Shown: positions 24,567 through 33,288 of the stretch, in pieces
Numbering within the stretch: the first letter of the stretch is position 1
How the letters are laid out: every line of letters starts with the position of its first letter
Origin: a bacterium
Lineage (GTDB): Bacteria > Myxococcota_A > Bradymonadia > UBA7976 > UBA1532
Assembly (NCBI GenBank): GCA_030426085.1
Contig: JAUHYW010000042.1
Span: forward strand, 19,799-83,798
Direction: 5' to 3'
DNA length: 64,000 nucleotides
The notes under the pieces: model-generated
The model's input: the letters and a program-made list of their open reading frames with translations, nothing else
The model's database searches: none
What the model was told of the DNA's origin: nothing
Program-made: the position numbers and the translations under genes

Positions 24567-25928
24567 TCATTGGGGCCGGGCGGGCAGACCCGCGGGGGGC
24601 GTGCCGCCGCGGATGACGCGCCGGCCGTGGTGGGTGTCGACGAGGATGCCGACCTTCTGGAGGAACACTGTGGGCAGGGTGCCGCCGATCTGGACGAGCA
24701 CGGCGTCGACCGGCAGCTCGACGGGGCCTTCGAGGGCGTCGAGGTGGGCTCGGCCGAAGTCGAGGCGGCGGACGGTGCTCTCGAGCAGCAGGTGGATCCG
24801 CCCGGCGGCGACCGCGGCCTCGAGCCGCCCCCGGGTCTCGGGGGCGACCCGGTGGAAGGCGGCCCCGCGATAGGACAGGGCGACCGTCGCGCCGTCGACG
24901 TCCGACAGCATCAGCGCCGACTCCACCGCCGAGTTGCCGCCGCCCACGACCAGCACCGCCTGCCCCGCGTAGCGCTCGGGATCGAGCAGCTTGTAGACGA
25001 CGAAGCCCTGCTCCTCGCCGGGCACCCCCAGCTTGCGCGGCGTGCCCCGGCGGCCGACCGCCAGGATCACCCGCCGGGCGCTCAGCGTCTCCCCGCCCGC
25101 CAGCTCGATCTCGAAGTGCTCGGGGTGGGCCCGCACGTCGATGACCCGGGCCCGGCTGCGCACCGAGACGTGCTCGGCGGCGGCCTCCATGACGTCCATG
25201 AGCTGCTCTTTGGTGAGCTTGGGGCCGGGGACGGTCGGCATGCCGGGCATCTCGATGGGCCGGGTGAGGATGACCTTGCCCCGGGGGTAGCCGAGGACCG
25301 CGCCGCCGGGGTCGTCCTGCTCGCAGACGAGCACGTCGAGGCCGATGGACTGCGCCTCGCGGGCGGCCGAGAGGCCGGCCGGTCCGCCGCCGACGACGAC
25401 GAGATCGCGCATGTCGCCCGGCGCCGGAGGCCGCCCTTCGAGCGAGCGGGCGACCGAGCGCGCCGCCTGCCGGCCCTGCTCGACGGCGTTGCGGATGAGG
25501 CCCATGCCGCCGACCTCGCCGGCGACGAACATGCCGGCGACGCTGGTCTCGAACGCGGGGTCGACCCGGGGGATGTCGACCCCCCGGCGGGCGGTGCCGA
25601 AGACGAGGGTGATGGCCTCCATCGGGCAGGCGGCCTCGCAGGCGCCGTGACCGACGCAGGCCGAGCCGTTGATGATGCTGGCCCGGCCGTCGATGATCCC
25701 CAGGATGTTCTTCTCGGGGCAGGCCCGCACGCAGGCCCCGGAGCCGATGCAGCGGTCGGGGTCGATCCACGGGTGCAGCGAGACGGGCTCGGCGAGGCCG
25801 AGCTGTTCGGCCTGCTGCTTGAGGCCCCGCATCGTGCGTTCGCGGCTGCGGATGCGCCACTCGATGCCGCCGAAGAGCAGCAGCAGCGGGCCGAGGGCGA
25901 TGGCGAGCAGGGCGTAGACGTCGTTCAT
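24567..25928 (-). CDS. Membrane-anchored ferredoxin-flavoprotein (thioredoxin-reductase-like) oxidoreductase
   Basis: 453 residues from ATG 25928 (GGGAGG upstream). One N-terminal transmembrane helix (LLAIALGPLLLLFGG) is followed by two 4Fe-4S motifs, CIGSGACVRACP and CVGHGACEAACP. A nucleotide-binding flavoprotein module follows: FAD motif VVGGGPAGLSAA, NAD(P) motif VVGGGNSAVESAL. There is no CxxC redox pair in the flavoprotein part, so it is not a true thioredoxin reductase. It likely passes electrons between NAD(P)H and an iron-sulfur or quinone partner at the inner membrane. Third gene of a set with the SDR and the cyclase fusion. An extra helix-break region after the second cluster includes GMFVAGEVGGMGLIRNAVEQG, itself like a flavoprotein FAD-binding tail. 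Confidence 0.88.
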   Translation of the reverse strand: MNDVYALLAIALGPLLLLFGGIEWRIRSRERTMRGLKQQAEQLGLAEPVSLHPWIDPDRCIGSGACVRACPEKNILGIIDGRASIINGSACVGHGACEAACPMEAITLVFGTARRGVDIPRVDPAFETSVAGMFVAGEVGGMGLIRNAVEQGRQAARSVARSLEGRPPAPGDMRDLVVVGGGPAGLSAAREAQSIGLDVLVCEQDDPGGAVLGYPRGKVILTRPIEMPGMPTVPGPKLTKEQLMDVMEAAAEHVSVRSRARVIDVRAHPEHFEIELAGGETLSARRVILAVGRRGTPRKLGVPGEEQGFVVYKLLDPERYAGQAVLVVGGGNSAVESALMLSDVDGATVALSYRGAAFHRVAPETRGRLEAAVAAGRIHLLLESTVRRLDFGRAHLDALEGPVELPVDAVLVQIGGTLPTVFLQKVGILVDTHHGRRVIRGGTPPAGLPARPQ

Positions 25929-25998
25929 CGGGTCCTCCCGGGTCACCGGTTGAACCCGCGGGCGCGGGTGATCGGGCAGGGCGCGCCCGGCCGTCGGA

Positions 25999-26754
25999 TC
26001 AGGCGCTGAACTCGCCGCCGCTGATGTTGTAGGCCTGCCCGGTGATCATGCCCGCCTCGGGCCCGCACAGCCACGCGACGAGCGCGGCGACCTCGTCGGG
26101 CTTCACGAAGCGGCCGAGCGGGATGGCGGCCTCGGCGGCGCGGCGGACGGCGGCGGGCGCGTCGGCGCCGGCCTCGCGGGTGAGGTCGGCCCGGGCCATC
26201 TCGGTGTCGACCCAGCCGGGGCAGACGGCGTTGACGGTGATGCGGCGGGGGGCCAGCTCTTCGGCGACGCAGCGGGTGAGGCCGATCAGGCCGTGCTTGC
26301 TGGCGGCGTAGGCCGACTTGCCGGCCCGGCCGAGCTTGCCCAGGCCCGAGGCGATGGTGACGATCCGGCCGCCGTCGGCGACGCGGGGGCTCAGCGCGTG
26401 CAGGACGTGCATCGCGCCGGAGAGGTTGACGGCCAGCGTGTGGTGGAAGACGTGCACCGCCTCGGGCGCGTCGTGGGGCACGGTGTGGCAGACGCCGTGG
26501 TTGATCACGAGGGCCTGCACCCGGGGGATGGCGCCGAGGGCGTCGTCGACGGCGGCGGCGTCGGCCACGTCGAGGGGCAGGGGGGTGACCCGCGCCGGGG
26601 ATCGGGCGGCGAGGTCGGCCAGCGGCGCCGGGCGGCGGCCGATAGCGACGACGTGGTGCCCCCGATCGAGCAGGCGCTCGGCGACGCAGCGGCCGATGCC
26701 GGTGCCGGCCCCGGTGACGACGGCGATGGGTTCGAGGATGGCATCGAACGACAT
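25999..26754 (-). CDS. Short-chain dehydrogenase/reductase
   Basis: 251 residues, ATG 26754. Classical SDR: cofactor motif TGAGTGIG (14-21), NHG in place of NNAG, active-site Ser in IVTIASGLG, YAASK (Tyr/Lys pair), and the late PGWVDTEMA. Nine bases separate it from the stop of the nucleotidyltransferase-cyclase gene, so the two are in one operon. A reductase acting on the ketone product of a sugar-phosphate cyclase is a reasonable guess. Confidence 0.93.
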   Translation of the reverse strand: MSFDAILEPIAVVTGAGTGIGRCVAERLLDRGHHVVAIGRRPAPLADLAARSPARVTPLPLDVADAAAVDDALGAIPRVQALVINHGVCHTVPHDAPEAVHVFHHTLAVNLSGAMHVLHALSPRVADGGRIVTIASGLGKLGRAGKSAYAASKHGLIGLTRCVAEELAPRRITVNAVCPGWVDTEMARADLTREAGADAPAAVRRAAEAAIPLGRFVKPDEVAALVAWLCGPEAGMITGQAYNISGGEFSA

Positions 26755-26763
26755 GGGATCCCT

Positions 26764-28647
26764 TCAGCAGGCGATGCGGGCGACGTCGGCCGCGGCCCGG
26801 GTGGCGTCGATGGCTCGGGCGAGCACCGAGTCGGAGACCGGGATGGCATAGTCGCCGTCCACCGACCACAGCCGCCCGGGGCCCTCGACGAGCGCCATCC
26901 GGGTGCCTTCGGTCAGGTAGCGCTTGTTGTACTTGAGCCCTTCCATGATGTCTTCGGTCCGCATCTCGGCCGGGACCCGGGTGGGCAGGCCGTAGGCGGC
27001 GATGAGCCGGTCGTGCAGAGCCACGGTGCGATCATCGCAGGCCCCAAGCAGGCGGGCGACCCGGGCGGCGACGGCCATGCCGATGGCGACGCACTCGCCG
27101 TGGCGCAGGCTGTAGCCCGAGAGGTGCTCGATGGGATGGCCCACGGTGTGCCCGTATTGCAGGACCATGCCTTCCCGGTGCTCCTGGGGGTCGGCGGCCA
27201 TCACCCCGCACTTGAGGCGGATGTTGCGCTCGATGACCGACTCGAGGAAGGCCGGATCGCGGCGCTTGCCCCGGTAGTCGAGCAGGCGCAGGAGGAAGTC
27301 GGCGTCCTGGGCCAGCGCGTGCTTGAGCACCTCGGCCAGCCCGTCGGGCACCGCGCGGCGGTCGAGCGTCTCGAGCACCTCGACGTCGACGATGATGCGC
27401 CGGGGGGCGTAGTAGGCCCCGATGAGGTTCTTGCCGTGGGCCCCGTTGACCCCCTGCTTGTGGCTGATGGCGGCGTCGCACTGGGCCATGACGGTGGTGG
27501 GCACATGCACCAGCCGCACGCCGCGATAGAGGGTCGAGGCGAGCAGGCCGCAGACGTTGCACACCGCGCCGCCGCCGAGCGAGACGAGCACCGAGCGCTC
27601 GTCGAGGCCCGCGGAAAGGATGCGCTCGGCGAGGTGGGCGTAGTTGGCCAGCGTCTTGGACGACTCGCCGTCGGGCATCACCAGGGTGTTCACCGCGTAG
27701 CCCGCCGCTTCGAGCGGCCCGACGAACGCCTCGCCGTAGAGCCCGTGCACCGTCTCGTCGGTGAGCACGAAGACCGGCGAGCTGGCGCTCTCGGGCGGGA
27801 TGACCCCCGCGGCGACCGGATCGCGGACCGCGCCCCGGCGCACGACGATGTCGGTGGTGGTCGGGGCGCCGGTGACGAAGCGGTGGGTGGCCGGCGGCGG
27901 GGGCGGTACGTCGGGGCCGGCGAGGATGCGGGCCCGCCGCTGGCGGCGCAGGCGCATCTCGGCGTGCACCAGACCGGCGGGGGTGTCGACGTCGTCCCAC
28001 CCGTGGTCGCCGGCAGGCAGGCCCCGGACCCGCCCCTCGCGGGCGAGCCGGTGCAGCGCGTGGCTCAGGTCGTCGCCGCCCTTGGCCGAGGCCGCGCGCA
28101 GGGCGTCGAAGAGGGCCGGATCGGCGAGGAAGAGGCCGCAGTCGATGGCGTCGCACGACGGCAGCGCCCGGCCGAAGGCGGTGGGGGACTCGGCGCCGCG
28201 CACCTTGATGGCGTCGTCGAGGTCGAAGACCCGGTCGAGGTCGGTGTCGAGCACCGCGACCACGCCGCCGGGCGGCAGGCGGGCGGCGGCGATCTGCTCG
28301 ATGAGGGGGGCGTCGAAGACGTGGTCGGCCATGGCCAGGACGAAGGGGGCGTCGAAGGTGTCGCGGGCGGCGAGCAGCGACGAGGCGAGGCCCTCGGCCC
28401 AGCGGTCGTTGCGCACGAAGTCGACGGTGAGCGCCAGGGACGGGTGGTGGGTCAGGGCCCGCTCGATGCGATCGGCCTCATAGCCCAGCACGACGGTGGC
28501 GTGGGTGACGCCGACGGCGGCGAGCTGGGCCAGCAGCCGGACGATGACCGGCTCGCCGCCGACGTCGACGAGCGGCTTGGGGGTGCCGGGGCGGTCGAGG
28601 CGGGCGCCGCGGCCGGCGGCGGGGACGAGGGCGCGGGTGACGGGCAT
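26764..28647 (-). CDS. Fusion of sugar-phosphate nucleotidyltransferase and DHQ-synthase-fold cyclase
   Basis: 627 residues from ATG 28647 (GGAG upstream). Residues 1-240 are a nucleotidyltransferase ([40 protein letters not shown]), similar to LicC/inositol-phosphate cytidylyltransferases. Residues ~260-620 are a dehydroquinate-synthase fold: GESSKTLANY, GGGAVCNVCG, VPTTVMAQCDA, KQGVN, GKNLIGAYY and the metal-binding EVLKHAL and HTVGHPIEH. GGGxxxN and KQxVN resemble 2-deoxy-scyllo-inosose synthase rather than DHQ synthase (GD and GGKT), so glucose-6-phosphate-like cyclisation is more likely than the shikimate step. The SDR follows. Product: probably a nucleotide-activated or phosphorylated cyclitol (inference). 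Confidence 0.88.
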   Translation of the reverse strand: MPVTRALVPAAGRGARLDRPGTPKPLVDVGGEPVIVRLLAQLAAVGVTHATVVLGYEADRIERALTHHPSLALTVDFVRNDRWAEGLASSLLAARDTFDAPFVLAMADHVFDAPLIEQIAAARLPPGGVVAVLDTDLDRVFDLDDAIKVRGAESPTAFGRALPSCDAIDCGLFLADPALFDALRAASAKGGDDLSHALHRLAREGRVRGLPAGDHGWDDVDTPAGLVHAEMRLRRQRRARILAGPDVPPPPPATHRFVTGAPTTTDIVVRRGAVRDPVAAGVIPPESASSPVFVLTDETVHGLYGEAFVGPLEAAGYAVNTLVMPDGESSKTLANYAHLAERILSAGLDERSVLVSLGGGAVCNVCGLLASTLYRGVRLVHVPTTVMAQCDAAISHKQGVNGAHGKNLIGAYYAPRRIIVDVEVLETLDRRAVPDGLAEVLKHALAQDADFLLRLLDYRGKRRDPAFLESVIERNIRLKCGVMAADPQEHREGMVLQYGHTVGHPIEHLSGYSLRHGECVAIGMAVAARVARLLGACDDRTVALHDRLIAAYGLPTRVPAEMRTEDIMEGLKYNKRYLTEGTRMALVEGPGRLWSVDGDYAIPVSDSVLARAIDATRAAADVARIAC

Positions 28648-28804
28648 CGGCTGGCTCCAGGTGCGGTGGCGGGTCGCCGGACCTCTTCTCAAGAAGCGTG
28701 CCGGTCGCCGAGGGCCATCGGGCCGTGGGGGGTCGGGGGTGGCGTGCTCCGGGCGCTGGCGGAGGTGGAGCAGGCGTGCTCCCCGGATCGAGGCGAGCGC
28801 GGGC

Positions 28805-30508
28805 TCATGGCGGGGTATGGGCCGGCATCGCCCGGTCGGCTTTGCGGGCGACGGGGCGCCAGAGCGGGTCGCCGTTCGGGTCGAGGGCGTAGAGCGCCTC
28901 GCCGACCCCCAGGTACAGGCCGCCCGAGGTCCAGGCCAGCCCGGTGACCCGCCCCGCGTCGCGGGCGGTGAAGTCGAGGCGTCGGCGGTCGCCGGTGGCG
29001 ACGTCGATCAGGACGACCCCGCCCCGCGGCCCGTCGAAGGCCTCGGCCAGCGCGAGCCGGCGCCCGTCGGGTGAGAACGCGGCCGGGCCGGCCCAGCGGG
29101 GCGCGGGGCCTTCCGGCGGGGCGGCGGTCTCGGCGGCGGCGAGGGCGGCGTCGAGGTCGTCGGCGATGTGCGCCGTGCCGCAGCCCGGTCGATCGGCGGT
29201 CCGGCAGTGGTGGCGCAGGACGGCGGCGCGCCCGGCGGTGAGCGCGAGGCCGGCGGCGCGCTCGGTGTGGGCCCGCACGCCGCCGTCGAGGGTGCGCACC
29301 ACCCAGATCGAGGGGCGCCCGGCGGCGGGGGAGACCTCGAGCGCGACGAGCCCGCCCGCCGGATCGAGCCCGGCGATGCGGGCGTCGGCGGTCTCGGCGA
29401 CCAGCTCGCCAGCGCCCGGGCGGCCCCGGGTCAGCTCGACCGCCGAACGCTCGCCGCCCGGGTCGGCGGTCACCAGCCGCACCGCGCCCTCGGTGCGGGG
29501 GCCGGGGCCGTCGATGACCGTGACGAGCCATCGGCCGGGGCCGGCCGCGGCGATGGAGGTGGCGCAGGCGTCGGGGCGGGCGTGGAAGACGATGCGCTCC
29601 TCGCCGTCGGCCAGCCACCAGCCCTTGCAGTTGCGCACGAAGAGCACGCCGTCGGGCGGCACCTCGGATGGGAGGGGGTCGGCGGTCAGCCACCACGCGA
29701 CGCCGCCGATGGCGCTGGCCAGAGCCAGCAGGATGACAGCGCCGAAGGCGGTCGAGGTCGCGCCGGCGGCGGGCTGCGGCTCGGGCGCGCCCTTGGACCT
29801 CGGCTCCGGCTCGGACCTCGGCTGTGCTTTGGACCTCGGCTTTGCCGTGGACCTCGTCTTGGACTTCGCTCCAGGCTTGGACTTCGCCTTGGGCTTGGGG
29901 GGCGGCTCCGGCTGCGATTCGGGCTCCGGCTGCGCTTCCGGCTCCGGTTCTGGTCCTGGCTCCGGCTTCGGCTCGGGCGGGGCTTCGGGCTCGGGCGTCG
30001 GCTCATCGGCCGCCGTCGCCGGGACCGCGTCCCCGCCGGGCAGCGGCGTCGGCGGCACCCGCTCTCCGAGCGCGTCGGCGGGCAGCGCTTCGCCCCGATC
30101 GCTGTCGGCGGTGGTGAACACCTTGGGATCACCCAAGATGACCGCGCCCCCGATCAGCGCGGGGCGCAGCATCGGGATGCCGGCCCGGGCCTCGCGGCGG
30201 TCGCGATACAGATCGCGGGTGACGACGCAGCCCTCGAGTCGCCGGGCGGCGTCGAGGATGTAGGCGTCGGCGTCCTCGTCGGCCGGCGCCTCGACCAGCG
30301 CCCCGGCGGTGGTGCGCCGCTGGTGCTCGGCCTTGTCCCGCTCGTCGAGTCGGTGGCGCAGGGACGCGTCGCACACCGCGATGACCTTGCACCCCGGCCA
30401 CTCGGCGCGCAGCGCGTCGGCGATGGCATCCACCGGGGCCAGCGCCGGGCCGTCGCCCGGGCCGAGCCACGCGAGGTTGCTGCCGTCGAGGATGAAGGTG
30501 GCGCTCAT
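28805..30508 (-). CDS. NYN/PIN-like ribonuclease domain fused through a TM helix to a beta-propeller-like domain
   Basis: 567 residues, ATG 30508. Residues 1-130 look like an NYN/Zc3h12a-type RNase: FILDGSNLAWL (first Asp), CDASLRHRLDERDK, PADEDADAYILDAA and VVTRDLYRDRR supply the acidic residues expected of a PIN-like nuclease. Residues ~150-265 are extremely repetitive (PEP, KPK, Arg/Ser-rich). A transmembrane helix follows near 275 (AFGAVILLALASAIGGVAWWL). Residues ~300-560 resemble propeller blades (FSPDGRRLALAEAF, LAWTSGGLYLGVGEALYAL). The topology predicts a cytoplasmic nuclease and an external sensor. I know no described family with this architecture. Confidence 0.82.
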   Translation of the reverse strand: MSATFILDGSNLAWLGPGDGPALAPVDAIADALRAEWPGCKVIAVCDASLRHRLDERDKAEHQRRTTAGALVEAPADEDADAYILDAARRLEGCVVTRDLYRDRREARAGIPMLRPALIGGAVILGDPKVFTTADSDRGEALPADALGERVPPTPLPGGDAVPATAADEPTPEPEAPPEPKPEPGPEPEPEAQPEPESQPEPPPKPKAKSKPGAKSKTRSTAKPRSKAQPRSEPEPRSKGAPEPQPAAGATSTAFGAVILLALASAIGGVAWWLTADPLPSEVPPDGVLFVRNCKGWWLADGEERIVFHARPDACATSIAAAGPGRWLVTVIDGPGPRTEGAVRLVTADPGGERSAVELTRGRPGAGELVAETADARIAGLDPAGGLVALEVSPAAGRPSIWVVRTLDGGVRAHTERAAGLALTAGRAAVLRHHCRTADRPGCGTAHIADDLDAALAAAETAAPPEGPAPRWAGPAAFSPDGRRLALAEAFDGPRGGVVLIDVATGDRRRLDFTARDAGRVTGLAWTSGGLYLGVGEALYALDPNGDPLWRPVARKADRAMPAHTPP

Positions 30509-30561
30509 CGTGATCGGCGGGGGGATCCTGGCATAGTCTGATGCCGGTGGAGGAGGACGCG

Positions 30562-31083
30562 ATGAGCACGGACGAAGCGCTCGGGGCGCTGCGCGAGGCG
30601 TTCGCCGAGTCGCTTGAGGCGGGTCATCGGTGGTGGCGGCGGGCCGAGGCGCAGGCCGACTCGGCGACGCTGGCCCGATGGGCCGCCGCGGCGCTGACGG
30701 CGATGGGTCCCGACGACGGCATATCGTGGGGCATGCGGGCGTGCGATGTGTTGCGGCGGCACGGCGGCGCGTCCGAGATCGAGCCCCTGCGCGCCGCGCG
30801 CCCCGGGTTGCCCGCTCGCAAGGCCCTGCGCGACTGGCGGCTGGAGGCCGATCGGGCGCTGGCGGTCATCGAGGCCCGCGCCGCCGGGCGATGCACATGC
30901 GAGGCCGAGGCGCGCCACGGGGCGCCCGTCGCCGGGCCGCGATGGCAGGTGGAGGGTGAAGCGGTCGATCGGGCGGCCTACGCGATCATCCATGAGGTGC
31001 GTTGCGTGCCCTGCGGCCGCCGCTATCGGGTGGAGCGGCAGGAGGGCTACCACTATCCGGTCTTCCGTTGGGCGAAGCTGTAG
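30562..31083 (+). CDS. Hypothetical protein with C-terminal Cys-rich segment
   Basis: 173 residues from ATG 30562, placed directly after GGAGGAGG; an ATG at 30541 lacks a site. Helical N-terminal half (LGALREAFAESLEAGHRWW). Cysteines CTC (near 113) and CVPCGRRYRV (near 150) could hold one zinc. It diverges from the NYN fusion gene. No family recognised. Confidence 0.7.
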   Translation: MSTDEALGALREAFAESLEAGHRWWRRAEAQADSATLARWAAAALTAMGPDDGISWGMRACDVLRRHGGASEIEPLRAARPGLPARKALRDWRLEADRALAVIEARAAGRCTCEAEARHGAPVAGPRWQVEGEAVDRAAYAIIHEVRCVPCGRRYRVERQEGYHYPVFRWAKL

Positions 31084-31103
31084 CGCGGCTTCGCGCCGGG
31101 GGT

Positions 31104-31541
31104 TCAGGCGCCGATCCAGCGCCAGGCCCGCTCGCCGTCGATGGTGAGCTTCTCGAAAGGGACCCGGGCCCCCCGGGCCGGCGCCCACCGGCCGATGGCA
31201 CCGGTGATGCCGCCGATGCGCTTGTTCTTCCTGATGCCCAGCGCGTCGGCCGCCTCGCTGATGGTGAGCGTGCCGACCTTCTCGAGCAGGGTGAGGAACT
31301 GCTGAGACGGCTGGGGGAGCTGGGCGAAGAAGGCCTCGTAGGCCGAGCGGGGATCGGCGGCGGGCGCCGGGGCGGCGGCTCTGGCGGGCGGCGCCTTCGC
31401 CTTGCGGGCCGCGGCCCGGCGCGGGGCCTTGCGGGCTTCGAAGCCTTCGATGGCGAGCATCACCGCGGCGACGGCCTGGGCGACGTGGGGATCCCGCAAA
31501 CGGGCGGGATCGATTTCGAGCGTGATCGACGTCGTCGACAT
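31104..31541 (-). CDS. Hypothetical protein with a winged-helix-like C-terminus
   Basis: 145 residues, ATG 31541. Ala/Lys/Arg-rich middle (residues 35-65), then LLEKVGTLTISEAADALGIRK, which reads like the first helices of a winged helix-turn-helix, and a basic end. It may bind DNA. Start and end are supported by codon use, but I recognise no family. Confidence 0.65.
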   Translation of the reverse strand: MSTTSITLEIDPARLRDPHVAQAVAAVMLAIEGFEARKAPRRAAARKAKAPPARAAAPAPAADPRSAYEAFFAQLPQPSQQFLTLLEKVGTLTISEAADALGIRKNKRIGGITGAIGRWAPARGARVPFEKLTIDGERAWRWIGA

Positions 31542-31679
31542 GGGGATGACTCCGCTGTGACCGGACGGAATGGCGACCCAATTTGAGTCATGCGCCCCAA
31601 TGCGTCAATAGGCAATCGACACGCGGGCGATATTCCGTATTGGACCGGGCGGCCCGCCGGGCATGGGATGGCGCCACGC
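31542..31679. promoter_or_regulatory. AT-richer gap, probable promoter of the winged-helix-like gene
   Basis: About 140 bp between the stop of the NhaC gene and the start of the 145-residue gene. It is clearly less GC-rich (CCCAATTTGAGTCATG, GATATTCCGTATTGG), which in this genome suggests a minus-strand promoter. No definite -35/-10 pair. Confidence 0.35.
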
Positions 31680-33110
31680 TCAGGTCAAGAGCAGCACCGC
31701 GCCGGTCGAGCACAGGGCGCCGAGGCTGGCGGCGAGCAGGGCGAGCGGCATCTGGGTGTAGACGTGATCCATGAGATCACACCCGGTGAACATGCTCGAG
31801 AGGATGGTCGTGTCGGAGATGGGCGAACACTGGTCGCCGAAGACCGCGCCCCCGAGCACCGCGCCGAAGCAGATCTGGAGGTATGTCGGGTCGGGCAGCA
31901 GCGCCCAGGCCAGGGGCATGGCCACCGGGAAGACCACCGCGTAGGTGCCCCAGGACGAGCCGCAGGCGAAGGCGATGCCCATGCACAGCAGGGTCAGCAG
32001 CGCCGGCAGGACGACGATCGGCACGGTGCCCTGCATCAGCGAGACGAGGTAGGCGGCGGTGTCGAGGTCCTTGGTGACCTTGGCCAGCGTGACCGCCAGC
32101 CCCAGGATGAGCGCGCCGATGGTCATGCTGCGGCAGCCGTTGATGAAGCCGTCCATGACATCGCCCAGCTTCATGCCCCGGATCTTGGCCACGATCATGC
32201 CGGTGAGCGCGCAGCCGACGAACGCCTCGTCGATGAGGTTGAGGTCGAAGACCACGGTGGGCAGCACCCCGACGAGCAGCAGGAAGCCGATGGGCAGCAC
32301 GAAGTCGAGCAGGCTGGGGGTGTAGCCCGGGGCCCGGCCTTCGGTGGGGTCGTCTTTGGGGGGCAGCATCGGGCTGGCGTCGGGGCCGTCGAGCGCGCCG
32401 GTCTCCCGGGCCCGGACGCGGGCGGCCTTCATGCGACCGCCGACCCAGGGCAGCACGTCGAGCGCGAAGAGCAGGGTCATGATGACCGCGAAGATGCCGT
32501 AGAAGTTGAAGACCACGCTGCTGAAGAACATGGAGCCGGCGGCGGCGAGGTCGGGCAGGACCGGCACGCTGCCGACGACGAGCGCCGCGACGTAGGCCGG
32601 CCAGGCGTTGAACGGCAGCACGGTGGCGATGGGGGAGGCGGTGGAGTCGACGATGTAGGCCAGCTCTTCGTGGGCCACCTGATGCTCGTCGCAGACCGGC
32701 TTGACGGTGGTGCCGGCGAGCACCGTGCTCACCGTGCCGCCCTGGTGGAAGATGATGCCCACCAGCCAGCCGAAGAACCGCGCCGAGCGGGGCCCCTTGG
32801 CGATGCGGCCGCCGACCACCCGGGCGAAGTGCTCGGCGCCGCCGGTCTTCTCCCAGATGCCGATGAGCCCGCCGAGCGACCACAGGTAGATCACCAGGAT
32901 CTTGGCATACGAGCTCGACCCGAGCGCCGGCAGCAGGAAGCGCTGCACGAAGTTGGCGTCCTCGATGTTCCCGGTCTGGCCGTAGAGCACCAGGCCGCCG
33001 GTCACCACCGCCGCGAACAGCGCGACGATGACCCGGCGGGTGGCGAAGGCCAGCCCGATGGCGACCGCCGCCGGCAGCAGGGACAGCCAGTTCGGTTCGA
33101 GTTCGGGCAT
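31680..33110 (-). CDS. NhaC-family Na+/H+ antiporter
   Basis: 476 residues from ATG 33110 (GGAGCC upstream). About 11-12 transmembrane segments are readable (VALFAAVVTGGLVLYG, LLPIGFLLLVGVLP-type stretches, MTIGALILGLAVTLA). Family-typical motifs include FGDQCSPISDTTI near residue 430 and IIFHQGGTVSTVLAGTT near 115. The family exchanges external protons for internal Na+, or in some members organic ions. Monocistronic by spacing. Confidence 0.9.
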   Translation of the reverse strand: MPELEPNWLSLLPAAVAIGLAFATRRVIVALFAAVVTGGLVLYGQTGNIEDANFVQRFLLPALGSSSYAKILVIYLWSLGGLIGIWEKTGGAEHFARVVGGRIAKGPRSARFFGWLVGIIFHQGGTVSTVLAGTTVKPVCDEHQVAHEELAYIVDSTASPIATVLPFNAWPAYVAALVVGSVPVLPDLAAAGSMFFSSVVFNFYGIFAVIMTLLFALDVLPWVGGRMKAARVRARETGALDGPDASPMLPPKDDPTEGRAPGYTPSLLDFVLPIGFLLLVGVLPTVVFDLNLIDEAFVGCALTGMIVAKIRGMKLGDVMDGFINGCRSMTIGALILGLAVTLAKVTKDLDTAAYLVSLMQGTVPIVVLPALLTLLCMGIAFACGSSWGTYAVVFPVAMPLAWALLPDPTYLQICFGAVLGGAVFGDQCSPISDTTILSSMFTGCDLMDHVYTQMPLALLAASLGALCSTGAVLLLT

Positions 33111-33288
33111 CGTGGGGCTCCTCGGCGGCCGTCGCGGGGTGTCAGGGGTTCGTCGGGACGCGCGCGAGCACGTTAGGCAGTCGGCGGGCGGACGGCAAGG
33201 GCCCGCTCGGCGCCCGGTCGCGCGGCCGCTGTCGGCGGGCGATGAGCGCAATACGAGGGGGGGCGCGTCCGCTCGCGCGAACGGGGGG

